A stretch of DNA of 64,000 nt from a virus. The stretch lies in the IMG/VR virus record IMGVR_UViG_3300021962_000056, positions 1 through 64,000 of that record; one strand, given 5' to 3'. Position numbers and translations under genes: made by a program. This document shows positions 1 to 6,693 of this stretch, one piece after another (position 1 is the stretch's first letter; every line of letters starts with the position of its first letter). The notes below the pieces were generated by a model. The model was not told the origin of the DNA. It worked only from the letters and a program-made list of their open reading frames with translations, and ran no database searches.

Positions 1-225
1 TTCGCTGGCTCTCTTGTCACGGTGAAGAAGGACGGACACAAGGACTGGTTCACAACGCTGACTTCGCTCCTCGCTGGAACGCTGTCGGCCAATTACCTCA
101 CCCCTGTGGTCGTTGACTTCTTCTCAATGAAAAACAGCAACACGCAGTACGCTGCGGCGTTCATCATGGGCTTCTTAGGACTCCACGGTGTCGAGTTCGT
201 CATAGATCGGTTCCGAAGGAAATGA
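1..225 (+). CDS. Small membrane protein, 5' partial (holin-like)
   Basis: The reading frame is open to the left edge, so the gene may begin outside the window; a GTG at 22 is the only internal start nearby. The visible 74 residues hold two hydrophobic stretches (around LTSLLAGTLSANYLTPVVV and AAFIMGFLGLHGVEFVI), a charged loop and a basic end (DRFRRK). That layout is typical of small phage holins. It opens a run of overlapping plus-strand genes that also encodes a lipoprotein, matching the lysis-type cluster of genome B near 56.5-57.2 kb. The holin role is inferred from size, topology and place. Confidence 0.6.
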   Translation, partial: FAGSLVTVKKDGHKDWFTTLTSLLAGTLSANYLTPVVVDFFSMKNSNTQYAAAFIMGFLGLHGVEFVIDRFRRK

Positions 226-581
226 AGCCCGAAACCATCATCAATGTCATCGCCAGCGGAGTCCTTGCCGCTGGCGTTTCTGCTTTCATGGTCATGCTCT
301 ATCGCACCGGAGGACTCGTCGAAAAGTTCCCCATGACCGGAAGCCTCGCGCTCCGCCTATCGCTCGCAGGAACAGCCGCAGGTTCACTCGGGAATTGCCT
401 CACGCTCTCAACCCCGAACGATTCCGAAATTCTGACCAACTGCGGTCTGGCCGGTATCTTCGTATGGGCCTGCATCTTCCACGCAAAACTCATAAAACAT
501 GGACCCACTTCTAAGCATCTCACAGGGACTGATGAAAGCAGCTCTGGACAAGGTTCTGGAGCAGAAGGACCAAACAAGTGA
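222..581 (+). CDS. Small membrane protein, possible second holin/antiholin
   Basis: It starts with an ATGA overlap on the preceding gene. The 119-aa product has an N-terminal membrane segment (VIASGVLAAGVSAFMVML), a middle hydrophobic region (LALRLSLAGTAAGSLG), a third one near residue 85 (GLAGIFVWACIF) and a hydrophilic Ser/Gly-rich tail. The last 80 bases overlap another ORF, and the stop codon overlaps the GTG of the lipoprotein gene. No family is recognised. A lysis-related role is inferred from the neighbours. Confidence 0.6.
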   Translation: MKPETIINVIASGVLAAGVSAFMVMLYRTGGLVEKFPMTGSLALRLSLAGTAAGSLGNCLTLSTPNDSEILTNCGLAGIFVWACIFHAKLIKHGPTSKHLTGTDESSSGQGSGAEGPNK

Positions 582-699
582 AGACGGAGCGAAAGACCAA
601 TCACTCGTTGCTCGCCTCAATTCTCGCATTGATGCTGCCGGGTTGCACCCCGACAAGGGTGGTGATGGTTCCTCCAGGGCAACCAGTCAGACTGGCTGA
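499..699 (+). CDS. Embedded overlapping ORF, conserved between A and B
   Basis: A 66-aa frame overlapping the end of the preceding membrane gene and more than half of the following lipoprotein gene in another frame. It would normally be dismissed as a shadow. An ORF in the same relative position and frame exists in genome B (56601-56771, minus), and the two share LMKAALDKVLE versus LVKAFLDWLRE, an ED-G stretch, and an ending of the form ARL/ARI-PD-GG-G-R. The shared helix lies upstream of the lipoprotein start, so it is not explained by lipoprotein conservation. The gene pair resembles embedded Rz/Rz1 arrangements, but no membrane anchor is evident. Confidence 0.45.
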   Translation: MDPLLSISQGLMKAALDKVLEQKDQTSEDGAKDQSLVARLNSRIDAAGLHPDKGGDGSSRATSQTG

Positions 700-805
700 A
701 TCAGTCAAAGCCCACGTTTGGGCCAAAGACTCCGAAGGCAAAATCATCAAGAGCCGAAACCGCGTGACAATCCACGAAGGATGGTACGCACTTCCCAAGG
801 AATGA
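578..805 (+). CDS. Lipoprotein, putative Rz1-like or lysis-associated
   Basis: It begins at GTG with a GTGA overlap on the preceding stop; AAGGA lies about 8 bases upstream. The 75-aa product has a positively charged start (MKTERKTNH), a hydrophobic core and a lipobox ending LPGC near residue 23, so it should be lipidated on that Cys. The mature part (RVVMVPPGQPVRLAE, then EGWYALPKE at the end) is clearly homologous to the B lipoprotein at 56477-56698. Its place next to holin-like genes suggests an outer-membrane spanin-type role. That assignment is inference; the protein is longer than lambda Rz1. Confidence 0.65.
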   Translation: MKTERKTNHSLLASILALMLPGCTPTRVVMVPPGQPVRLAESVKAHVWAKDSEGKIIKSRNRVTIHEGWYALPKE

Positions 806-960
806 AAAAGAACGTCCCAACGAACAAGTCGCTCTACAGCAAGATGAAGGCGGCGGCGAAAGCCAAGTTCGACGTTTATCCCAGCGCATACGCTAATGGC
901 TGGCTTGTTCGCGAGTACAAGCGGCGTGGCGGCAAATACAAGGTTGCCGATGTCAGGTAA
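802..960 (+). CDS. Small conserved phage protein (YPSAYANGW type)
   Basis: This 52-aa gene was located by direct translation. It starts by ATGA overlap with the lipoprotein stop. It carries KFDVYPSAYANGWLVREYK, a motif I know from small basic proteins of unknown function in many aquatic phages and large viruses. It is followed by a DUF5872-like gene, a pairing also common in such phages. No biochemical role is established to my knowledge. The product is very basic and could bind nucleic acid. Confidence 0.75.
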   Translation: MKKNVPTNKSLYSKMKAAAKAKFDVYPSAYANGWLVREYKRRGGKYKVADVR

Positions 961-1222
961 TAAGCCGCAGAGGGGAGGGCTTGGCCGATGGTTCGCCGAG
1001 AAATGGGTGGACATCAAAACCGGAAAGCCGTGCGGTCGTCAGGAGGGTGAGGAACGCGCCGGATATCCCGCCTGTAGGCCAACAAAGCGTATCAGCGAGA
1101 AGACTCCCAAGACTCTTGGCGAGATGAGCAGTGCGGAGAAGACTAGGTTCAAGCGCGAGAAAACCAGCTTCCAGAAGATCGGCTACCAGCATAGGATGCG
1201 GAAGAAGAAGGAAAAATTATGA
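950..1222 (+). CDS. DUF5872-like small protein
   Basis: The 90-aa product starts MSGNKPQRGG and contains KWVDIKTGKPCGRQEG followed by YPACRPTKR, the signature I associate with the phage/viral DUF5872 family. The start overlaps the previous gene by 11 bases; an upstream in-frame ATG at 896 lies wholly inside that gene and is not preferred. The end is rich in Lys and Arg. The conserved Cys residues may bind metal. Function unknown. Confidence 0.7.
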   Translation: MSGNKPQRGGLGRWFAEKWVDIKTGKPCGRQEGEERAGYPACRPTKRISEKTPKTLGEMSSAEKTRFKREKTSFQKIGYQHRMRKKKEKL

Positions 1223-1365
1223 GCAATAACGCACCGTACAAAGGTTCTCCGTCTGTATCCCGATCCGGCGGTAGCGGACCCTACAAACAGTCGCCGCCTC
1301 CCAAGCCTCCGGTAAGGCCGCAACCTAAGCCGGTTCCGAGCGGAAGCGGTCCGTATCGTAAGTGA
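1219..1365 (+). CDS. 48-aa Pro/Ser/Gly-rich small protein
   Basis: A short frame starting by ATGA overlap with the previous gene. It begins MSNNAPYKGSPSVSRSGG and ends in a Pro/Lys-rich segment with a repeated SGSGPY motif (SGGSGPYK and PSGSGPYRK). It is the last gene of the plus-strand block before a terminator hairpin. No family is recognised. The coupled start and the position just before the terminator favour a real gene. Confidence 0.5.
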   Translation: MSNNAPYKGSPSVSRSGGSGPYKQSPPPKPPVRPQPKPVPSGSGPYRK

Positions 1366-1377
1366 TTTGAAACGAAA

Positions 1378-1410
1378 AGCCCCCGGCGGTAATCGAAACC
1401 ATCGGGGGCT
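1378..1410. terminator. Bidirectional Rho-independent terminator
   Basis: AGCCCCCG at 1378-1385 pairs with CGGGGGCT at 1403-1410 (8 bp, GC-rich, 17-base loop). On the plus strand it is followed by AATTGTTT; on the minus strand by TTTTCGTTT. It lies between convergent genes ending at 1365 and 1431 and can end transcription from both sides. Confidence 0.8.
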
Positions 1411-1430
1411 AATTGTTTCGGCGTAGCGCG

Positions 1431-2630
1431 TCAGCGTCCTAACGATTTCATCACACTGGCAACGAAGTCTTCGCTCTTCGCAGAGTTTGTGCTTGCCGGT
1501 CGTGAGCCGCCGGTCGTCGCTTTCGAGGTAACTCCCGGCTCGCTGCCACGATACTTCGACAGTTCGGCTTGGAGACGCTTGTTCACCTCGACCTGAGCAT
1601 AGAGAAGCTCGCGGTATTTTGGCGCAGCAGCAGCCCAAAGAGCAGCCTTGGCGAGGTCTTCTTCGCTGTTCTCACCGTTGAAGATTTGCTGCGCGAGGTT
1701 CAGACGCTCGTTCAGCTCGCCATTCCATTCCTCATCGCCTTCACGCGGCTCAAAGATTTCAAGCGCGCGAGCATTCTCGCTGACCTTGGCCCAAGTCTTA
1801 CTGGCCGACTCCAATGCAGCCTTCGTACCCTCTTCGTTATCCTGCTGGTACTTCGAGATGATGGCGTCGTAATCGGACTTGGCTTCCGAAATCTCAGCGG
1901 AACGTTCGCCGTTAATCTCGTCGTACTTCACGATCAGCGCGCCGAGCTTTGCCTTCTTGGACGGAGAAAGACCCTCAACGATGTCGTCGATCTGCGAGTT
2001 GCGGTAATCGCTCTCGGGCGACTTGAGTAGGCCAACGAGCCGTTCGCCATCGCTGCCAACAAGACTTTTCACCGATTCAAATACGCCATTGATCTTGCCT
2101 TCGTACTTCTTGACGAACTCAGGATGACGTTCGACATCAAGAAGGCGGACACGCTCGGAAAGCGCATCACGCTCCTCCTGCAACGTCTTTAGCTGGGCTT
2201 CAAAGTTCGGATTGCTGGTTTTTCCAGCCTTCAATTCCTCAAGTTGTTTGGCCAACTGAGCCTTCTCTTCCTTGATCTTGCGAAACGCATCAGCGGCTTT
2301 AGTGGACTTGATCGTCTCGGGAATATCGGAATCAGCGTCCGTAGAAGTCGGAGCGGCCTCGGCTTCGGGCTGCTGCTTCTTCGTACCGAACATCCGCTCG
2401 ATGTCCATCTCAGCCTTGCTAAGTTTGGAGGCGTCTGCCGACTTCGTTTGCTTCGTAGGCTTCTGCTTCGCGGCTTTCGGCTCCTCAGTAACCTGCGATG
2501 CAACATTGGCCGACTCGTCAGCCGATGCGGCGTCATCAATGCCGTTAGCCTTGAAAGCATCGATGAACGAGCTTCCGAAGTCGGGAGGTTGCGCCGAGTT
2601 GACGAGAGGTGAGTTCAGTGGTTCTTCCAT
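1431..2630 (-). CDS. Putative capsid scaffolding protein (genome A)
   Basis: 399 aa, highly charged. Residues 1-115 are low-complexity (Ala, Glu, Lys, Pro). About 115-175 is a predicted coiled coil (KIKEEKAQLAKQLEELK and EERDALSERVRLLD). A long helical region follows, ending in a Ser/Thr-rich segment and a short basic C-terminus (VMKSLGR). It lies downstream of the portal in the same block, where podoviruses keep the scaffold, and matches the B protein at 54828-56081 in position, length and layout. No sequence motif proves scaffolding; a structural head protein is the alternative. Confidence 0.6.
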   Translation of the reverse strand: MEEPLNSPLVNSAQPPDFGSSFIDAFKANGIDDAASADESANVASQVTEEPKAAKQKPTKQTKSADASKLSKAEMDIERMFGTKKQQPEAEAAPTSTDADSDIPETIKSTKAADAFRKIKEEKAQLAKQLEELKAGKTSNPNFEAQLKTLQEERDALSERVRLLDVERHPEFVKKYEGKINGVFESVKSLVGSDGERLVGLLKSPESDYRNSQIDDIVEGLSPSKKAKLGALIVKYDEINGERSAEISEAKSDYDAIISKYQQDNEEGTKAALESASKTWAKVSENARALEIFEPREGDEEWNGELNERLNLAQQIFNGENSEEDLAKAALWAAAAPKYRELLYAQVEVNKRLQAELSKYRGSEPGVTSKATTGGSRPASTNSAKSEDFVASVMKSLGR

Positions 2631-2636
2631 AATCTA

Positions 2637-2960
2637 TTAGTATTGCTTATCGAATGTTGCTTCTGGTTCTTTCGCTGTTTCAGTTACTGCCAATTTACGA
2701 AGGTTTTCAAGACAATGCGCGTAGCCAGCGGTTACACCGGCTGCGAAAATGATGTCCGATTCCTTGCTTCCATGCGACGGCATTGGAACCGGCATTGACT
2801 CTGCAACGATGCGTAATGCCATGCGGAGGACAGGCATGTTCAGGATCTGCGCTAGTTCAGCCTGTTGGCCATCAGTCTGCCAATCGGACAGATTGATGTC
2901 AGGCAGATCCAGCAGGTTCTTCGGATTCTCCTTCTTCAAGCCTCTTAGCCAGTTGATCAT
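2637..2960 (-). CDS. Small head-region protein, unknown function
   Basis: A 107-aa protein directly upstream of the scaffold-like gene. It resembles the 87-aa B protein at 54568-54831, which sits in the same place between portal and scaffold; both have a charged Gln-containing helix followed by a PxLxxAL-type segment and a conserved C-terminal helix. The first 62 bases overlap the end of the GH130-like gene in another frame. A shorter start is possible, but ATG at 2960 is the only good upstream codon. Confidence 0.6.
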   Translation of the reverse strand: MINWLRGLKKENPKNLLDLPDINLSDWQTDGQQAELAQILNMPVLRMALRIVAESMPVPMPSHGSKESDIIFAAGVTAGYAHCLENLRKLAVTETAKEPEATFDKQY

Positions 2961-4245
2961 ATTTTGTTTTCTTGTTTCGTTTCAGTTTGTGCCTTTGCGG
3001 AATCGGATCGAGAACATCGTCGAGTTTGATTGGATTCTCCTTGTTGACGACATCGCGATTAGGTCTGATGACCTTTGTAATCTCCAGCAAATCAGATAAC
3101 GGCAACTTGATGTACCCGCAGTCAACATCGTTGATGCCGTACGAAACGACGAATTGATTCTTCGCGGAATCGTAGAATGCGCCGCACGGGAAGACGACTG
3201 CTGGAAGTCCCGGCCACCAGTCTTGCTGGTTGGTTCCGGTGAGGATCGGCAACGTCGTCATGCGCACAATGCGGAACGGGGCTTTTGCCTCAAATGCGTA
3301 CGCCCCCATGTAGTAGCGACGCTTCTTGTTTATCCACGGCAAAGAGCTGTGGAAGAAGGTCCAATACAAGCCATCCACCAGAATCGGATTTGACCCGCCG
3401 CGAACCTCGCCAAATTTCCAGAGCGGATTGAACTCCTCGGTGACGTATTCGGCATCCTTCTCAAGACGTCCATTAAGGCGCACAACAACATGGGGATTGG
3501 CCGAATACACCATGTGTGGCGCATTGTCGTGGACGAAGTAGACCCAGTTCTTTTCATGGCCATCGTTAATCATGGCCTGCGCGTTGTTGTTTCCGTAGAC
3601 CGTATCAAAACGTCCCACGTTTAAAAACTGGCTGTCCAAGAGAAACATCGCCTGATGCGCGTACGACTTGAGCGGAACAAACGTGCAGCAGCTCAGGCCG
3701 TACTTGTCTCCAAACTTAACGACGCGAGGATCTTCGAACTGCTCGTTTGGATATTGAAAAGTAAGCTGAACCAAAGCCTTTTTTATGGCTCTCAAATCTT
3801 TGCTCAACTCAAAGACAACGATGTCGTTTTTCTCGACATAGACATCCTCATCTTTTTCGCGTTTATTGCGGCATCGGCGAGCAAAGAGAAGGATTTTTCC
3901 ACTAGGCTCCTCTCGCGTAATGGCTGGGTTGAAGTAGTATGTTCCAGCTTCTTTAGGGAGAATTATTTTCCCGACCTCCCAGTCAACTTGATGAGCTAGT
4001 TTGGGTACGTCGTTTTTTGCGTAGCTCATTAGAAACTCGGCTGCGAATTTGATTTCGTCGTACAGAGCAAGCCAGTGGTCGCGTTCCTCACGGACCTCGG
4101 TCAGATGCTCCTCATGCTCCTTTGTCCTGACATCTATTGTATTTTGTAAATTTTCGATCTGCATCAGAAGATCGGCATGCCCGTCACCTCCATTTGCGAA
4201 TCGCTTGAGAGCTTTTATGGATAGGCTTCGAATGATGTCTTTCAT
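2899..4245 (-). CDS. GH130-like beta-propeller protein with coiled-coil N-terminus
   Basis: 448 aa. Residues about 20-70 form a charged helix (ENLQNTIDVRTKEHEEHL). From about 95 to 390 the sequence follows a five-bladed propeller pattern of GH130 mannoside phosphorylases and related proteins: FEDPRVVKFGDKYGL, GGSNPILVDGLYW, YYMGAYAFEAKAPFRIVR, TLPIL, then VVFPCGAFYD and FVVSYGINDVDCGYIKLPL. The last 50 residues are Lys/Glu-rich. Phosphorylase, hydrolase and glycan-binding roles cannot be told apart here. It is the last enzyme-like gene of a sugar-modification cassette absent from B at the same locus. Confidence 0.6.
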   Translation of the reverse strand: MKDIIRSLSIKALKRFANGGDGHADLLMQIENLQNTIDVRTKEHEEHLTEVREERDHWLALYDEIKFAAEFLMSYAKNDVPKLAHQVDWEVGKIILPKEAGTYYFNPAITREEPSGKILLFARRCRNKREKDEDVYVEKNDIVVFELSKDLRAIKKALVQLTFQYPNEQFEDPRVVKFGDKYGLSCCTFVPLKSYAHQAMFLLDSQFLNVGRFDTVYGNNNAQAMINDGHEKNWVYFVHDNAPHMVYSANPHVVVRLNGRLEKDAEYVTEEFNPLWKFGEVRGGSNPILVDGLYWTFFHSSLPWINKKRRYYMGAYAFEAKAPFRIVRMTTLPILTGTNQQDWWPGLPAVVFPCGAFYDSAKNQFVVSYGINDVDCGYIKLPLSDLLEITKVIRPNRDVVNKENPIKLDDVLDPIPQRHKLKRNKKTKYDQLAKRLEEGESEEPAGSA

Positions 4246-4875
4246 TCACGCATACAAATTTGAATTCTCCTGAGTGGCCAGTCTTGGAAGAATTCCGTAG
4301 AAGTTCATCCTGGGCATTGAATCGACCAGCATTTGGATGTCGATTGGACACCAAACTTTTTGATTTGTCTCAAGCAATTTGCATGCGCCTTCGTAGTTTA
4401 CGAGGTAGCAGTGCGTACACATTCCGCGAACGAGCTTGTAAAGGTTGGACGCGATGTGTCCATGATCCTCAATCGGATCAGCGCAGCAGCTTCCAATGTA
4501 AACGACATGCCAGTCATTTGGGAGATGATCGAGATTTTCTGACAACTTATCCTTCCAGTCAGCACATGTGAACTCAACATCATCTTCTACAACCAAGAAG
4601 GTGCGATGATCAGTTGTTTTCGATTCAACCATCCACTTGATGGCCGACCAAATTGAAAAGTGACTCAATCCAGCAACGATGGTTTTTACTTTTATTTTTT
4701 CTTTTTCAGTCGAGTGATAGTAATCGGTGGATATTCCGCAGTTGTCTGATCTAAATCCGTAAATTGGAACTGCATCGATTCCAAAAGTCTTCATGTACCG
4801 GATGCAGCGTCTTTCCTTTTTGTTTTCAGGTTTTGAAACTATGAAGCAAGGTGTATTCTCAAGTTTTATTTTCAT
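4246..4875 (-). CDS. Glycosyltransferase family 25 protein (copy 1)
   Basis: 209 aa. Features of GT25 (LPS beta-1,4-galactosyltransferase type): an N-terminal segment (CFIVSKPENKKERRC) with a following Gly-containing strand, a mid-protein acidic motif VVEDDVEF around residue 95 for metal/nucleotide-sugar binding, DWHVVYIGSCC, then GMCTHCYLVNYEGACKLLE and CPIDIQM. A second, related copy lies at 5467-6069. The gene joins directly to its neighbours (ATGA-type overlap at 4872). It probably transfers a hexose from a nucleotide sugar; the acceptor is unknown. The DNA here is richer in A/T runs than the portal gene. Confidence 0.75.
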   Translation of the reverse strand: MKIKLENTPCFIVSKPENKKERRCIRYMKTFGIDAVPIYGFRSDNCGISTDYYHSTEKEKIKVKTIVAGLSHFSIWSAIKWMVESKTTDHRTFLVVEDDVEFTCADWKDKLSENLDHLPNDWHVVYIGSCCADPIEDHGHIASNLYKLVRGMCTHCYLVNYEGACKLLETNQKVWCPIDIQMLVDSMPRMNFYGILPRLATQENSNLYA

Positions 4876-5462
4876 CGGTTCGGAAGGATGTAAATTATTC
4901 CCCGACGCGCTCCGGTAGATCGGCTTGGGTGGTTATAGTAAAAACTGTATCCGTATCTTTGTGTTTGTGTTTTTGCCCTGTAAATTGAGTCCAATTTCTG
5001 CTTGATGTATCCAAGGCAAATGTCGTGGCCTTTGTAACTGTCGTATCCGAGTTCCCCGGTTGGTTCCCTGCAATCGTGAATGGCGATTACCGGATGCAGA
5101 TCATAACGATTGATTGTCTCAAGCTCATCAAGCAGCGGAAGATAATCGTTCCAGTGAGCATCAAGAAAAAAAATTGTATCGTGTCCAACTCCGTGATGCG
5201 GAATGAACCAGTTCATGCAGGACTCGCTGCTTCCCTCAAACATTTCGACGTAGACATTCTCTCTCTTGAATCTTTCCTTGGCCTTCTCAACGCGATCATG
5301 GTCTAGCTCGCATGAAACGGTTTTGAGGAAGTTTTTTGCAAGCCAGATAGTTGTATCCCCTTTGTGAGTTCCAGTTTCAACGGCAGTTGTCAGCTCAAAG
5401 CGTTCTTTGAGATAAAGAAACTCCTGCTCGATAAATGTGTCCCCGTTGAAAGGTGAATCCAT
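4872..5462 (-). CDS. SAM-dependent methyltransferase-like protein
   Basis: 196 aa from ATG at 5462 (MDSPFNGDTF); an upstream in-frame start at 5501 would overlap the preceding gene. The Rossmann-type pattern is visible: TAVETGTHKGDTT (motif I-like, near residue 35), VSCELDHDRVEKA (motif II-like acidic residue), FEGSS, then DTIFFLDAHW and a C-terminal HDCREPTGE. It fits class I methyltransferases found in sugar-modification loci. It lies between two GT25 genes, so sugar or glycan O-methylation is a reasonable inference. Confidence 0.6.
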   Translation of the reverse strand: MDSPFNGDTFIEQEFLYLKERFELTTAVETGTHKGDTTIWLAKNFLKTVSCELDHDRVEKAKERFKRENVYVEMFEGSSESCMNWFIPHHGVGHDTIFFLDAHWNDYLPLLDELETINRYDLHPVIAIHDCREPTGELGYDSYKGHDICLGYIKQKLDSIYRAKTQTQRYGYSFYYNHPSRSTGARRGIIYILPNR

Positions 5463-5466
5463 AATT

Positions 5467-6069
5467 TTAATCAGATAAATGGCAGTCTTCTTGGTCGGCA
5501 ACTCGCGGAAAAATCGTGAAGCACCTCAGATGTTGCCTACTTTTGAAGTACATCTGCAAATCGATTGGTGCGAAAATTTCCTCGTTAGTGTCGATCAGTG
5601 TTTTTAGTGCCTTTTTCCGCACGATGTAGCAGTGGGTGCAAAGAGCCATACCCTCGAACAAATTTGAATCAAACTCCCTGCCCATTCTTCCGCTCGCGCA
5701 ACATGAACCGGGATACAGGATATCCCAATCATGTGGCAACTTTGTCAGGGCGAGTTCAACGGTTTCTCTCCAGTGCGGACGAAAAATGATGTCGTCTTCC
5801 AGAATCATCACCATGTCTGGAGTGGACGGCTCAAAATCGAGAGCATTCCAAAGCATCCAGTGGGACATGCTGCATCCAACATGTTTTGCCCCGATGAGAT
5901 ATCCAGAGCCTGGGTTGTCCACTTCGTACGGAATGCTTGCCTTGAGTCCAGACCTTGCCCCATTCAGCCCATAGAAAATGCGGTAGTCCGTGATTCCAGC
6001 GGAATCAAGATTGGTTTGCAAACGCGGGATGCGGGAGCTGCCACGCATCGTGATAACAACCGTATGCAC
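5467..6069 (-). CDS. Glycosyltransferase family 25 protein (copy 2)
   Basis: 200 aa, paralogous to the gene at 4246-4875: N-terminal TVVITMRGSSRIPRL, acidic motif MILEDDIIF near residue 95, HDWDILYPGSCC, ALCTHCYIVRKKALK and FAPIDLQMYFKS. The shared YxGSCC and CTHCY blocks show that the two copies are related by duplication or by repeated acquisition from the same family. Predicted nucleotide-sugar transferase acting in the cytoplasm. Confidence 0.75.
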   Translation of the reverse strand: MHTVVITMRGSSRIPRLQTNLDSAGITDYRIFYGLNGARSGLKASIPYEVDNPGSGYLIGAKHVGCSMSHWMLWNALDFEPSTPDMVMILEDDIIFRPHWRETVELALTKLPHDWDILYPGSCCASGRMGREFDSNLFEGMALCTHCYIVRKKALKTLIDTNEEIFAPIDLQMYFKSRQHLRCFTIFPRVADQEDCHLSD

Positions 6070-6073
6070 GGGG

Positions 6074-6691
6074 TTATTTCAGTTTTCGATAAATGGCGAA
6101 GCAGCTTTCGTTCAGGTCAAAGCGAGAGATAAATTCGCAACGCTTGAGAACGAACTTCAACGCGGTTTGCGTCGATTCCCAGTTCACATCATCCATGATG
6201 ATGTATCCGCCAACCTTGAGCTTTGGAAGCCAGTTGACGACATCGCTCGTAGACGGCCATTCGGCGTGATTTGCGTCGATATGAACCATGTCCATATCTG
6301 GCAGGAATCGCGATGCATCCCAAGACGACATACGGCAGAATTGGATGTGGCGAACAACCTGAGCGCGAACGCAGTGGCGCACAAAAGCCTCGTAGTGGTT
6401 GTCCAAATCGAGTTTTGACCACCACTCTTGGTTCGCGCTCACCTCGTCATCGATGCAGTCTTCTTTCTTCCAAGAGTCGATAGCATAGACGGTTCCGCTT
6501 CCGTTCAACTTGCATGCTTGCGCGAGAGCGAGCGTTGACTTGCCTTCAAAGACGCCAATTTCAGCGATTCGTTGCGGCTTTGTTTCAAGAACAAGTTTGG
6601 CAATTTCCAAACCTTTTCTCGGGTCGCACCAGCCAGCCATCTGGCGGAAGTTTTCTAGGATGAACTGAGCTATTTTTTCTTCGTTTTCCAT
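6074..6691 (-). CDS. Class I SAM methyltransferase (Methyltransf_24-like)
   Basis: 205 aa. Motif I is IAEIGVFEGKSTLALAQ around residue 42, followed by GTVYAIDSW (acidic residue for SAM ribose), then DMDMVHIDANHAEWPS and GGYIIMDDVNW, which match the TylF/MTF-24 small-molecule methyltransferases whose His/Asp cluster binds metal. It is the first gene after the portal and the start of the sugar cassette. The substrate is unknown; sugar hydroxyls are the usual target in the family. Confidence 0.7.
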   Translation of the reverse strand: MENEEKIAQFILENFRQMAGWCDPRKGLEIAKLVLETKPQRIAEIGVFEGKSTLALAQACKLNGSGTVYAIDSWKKEDCIDDEVSANQEWWSKLDLDNHYEAFVRHCVRAQVVRHIQFCRMSSWDASRFLPDMDMVHIDANHAEWPSTSDVVNWLPKLKVGGYIIMDDVNWESTQTALKFVLKRCEFISRFDLNESCFAIYRKLK

Positions 6692-6693
6692 AC

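Noticed and set aside
718-960. 80-aa start for the YPSAYANGW protein at 718
   Set aside because: The extra 28 residues overlap the lipoprotein in another frame; ATG at 802 with ATGA coupling gives the conserved 52-aa form.
1569-2640. Several plus-strand frames (up to 153 aa) opposite the scaffold-like gene
   Set aside because: All lie within the minus-strand coding region, with no start signal or family pattern.
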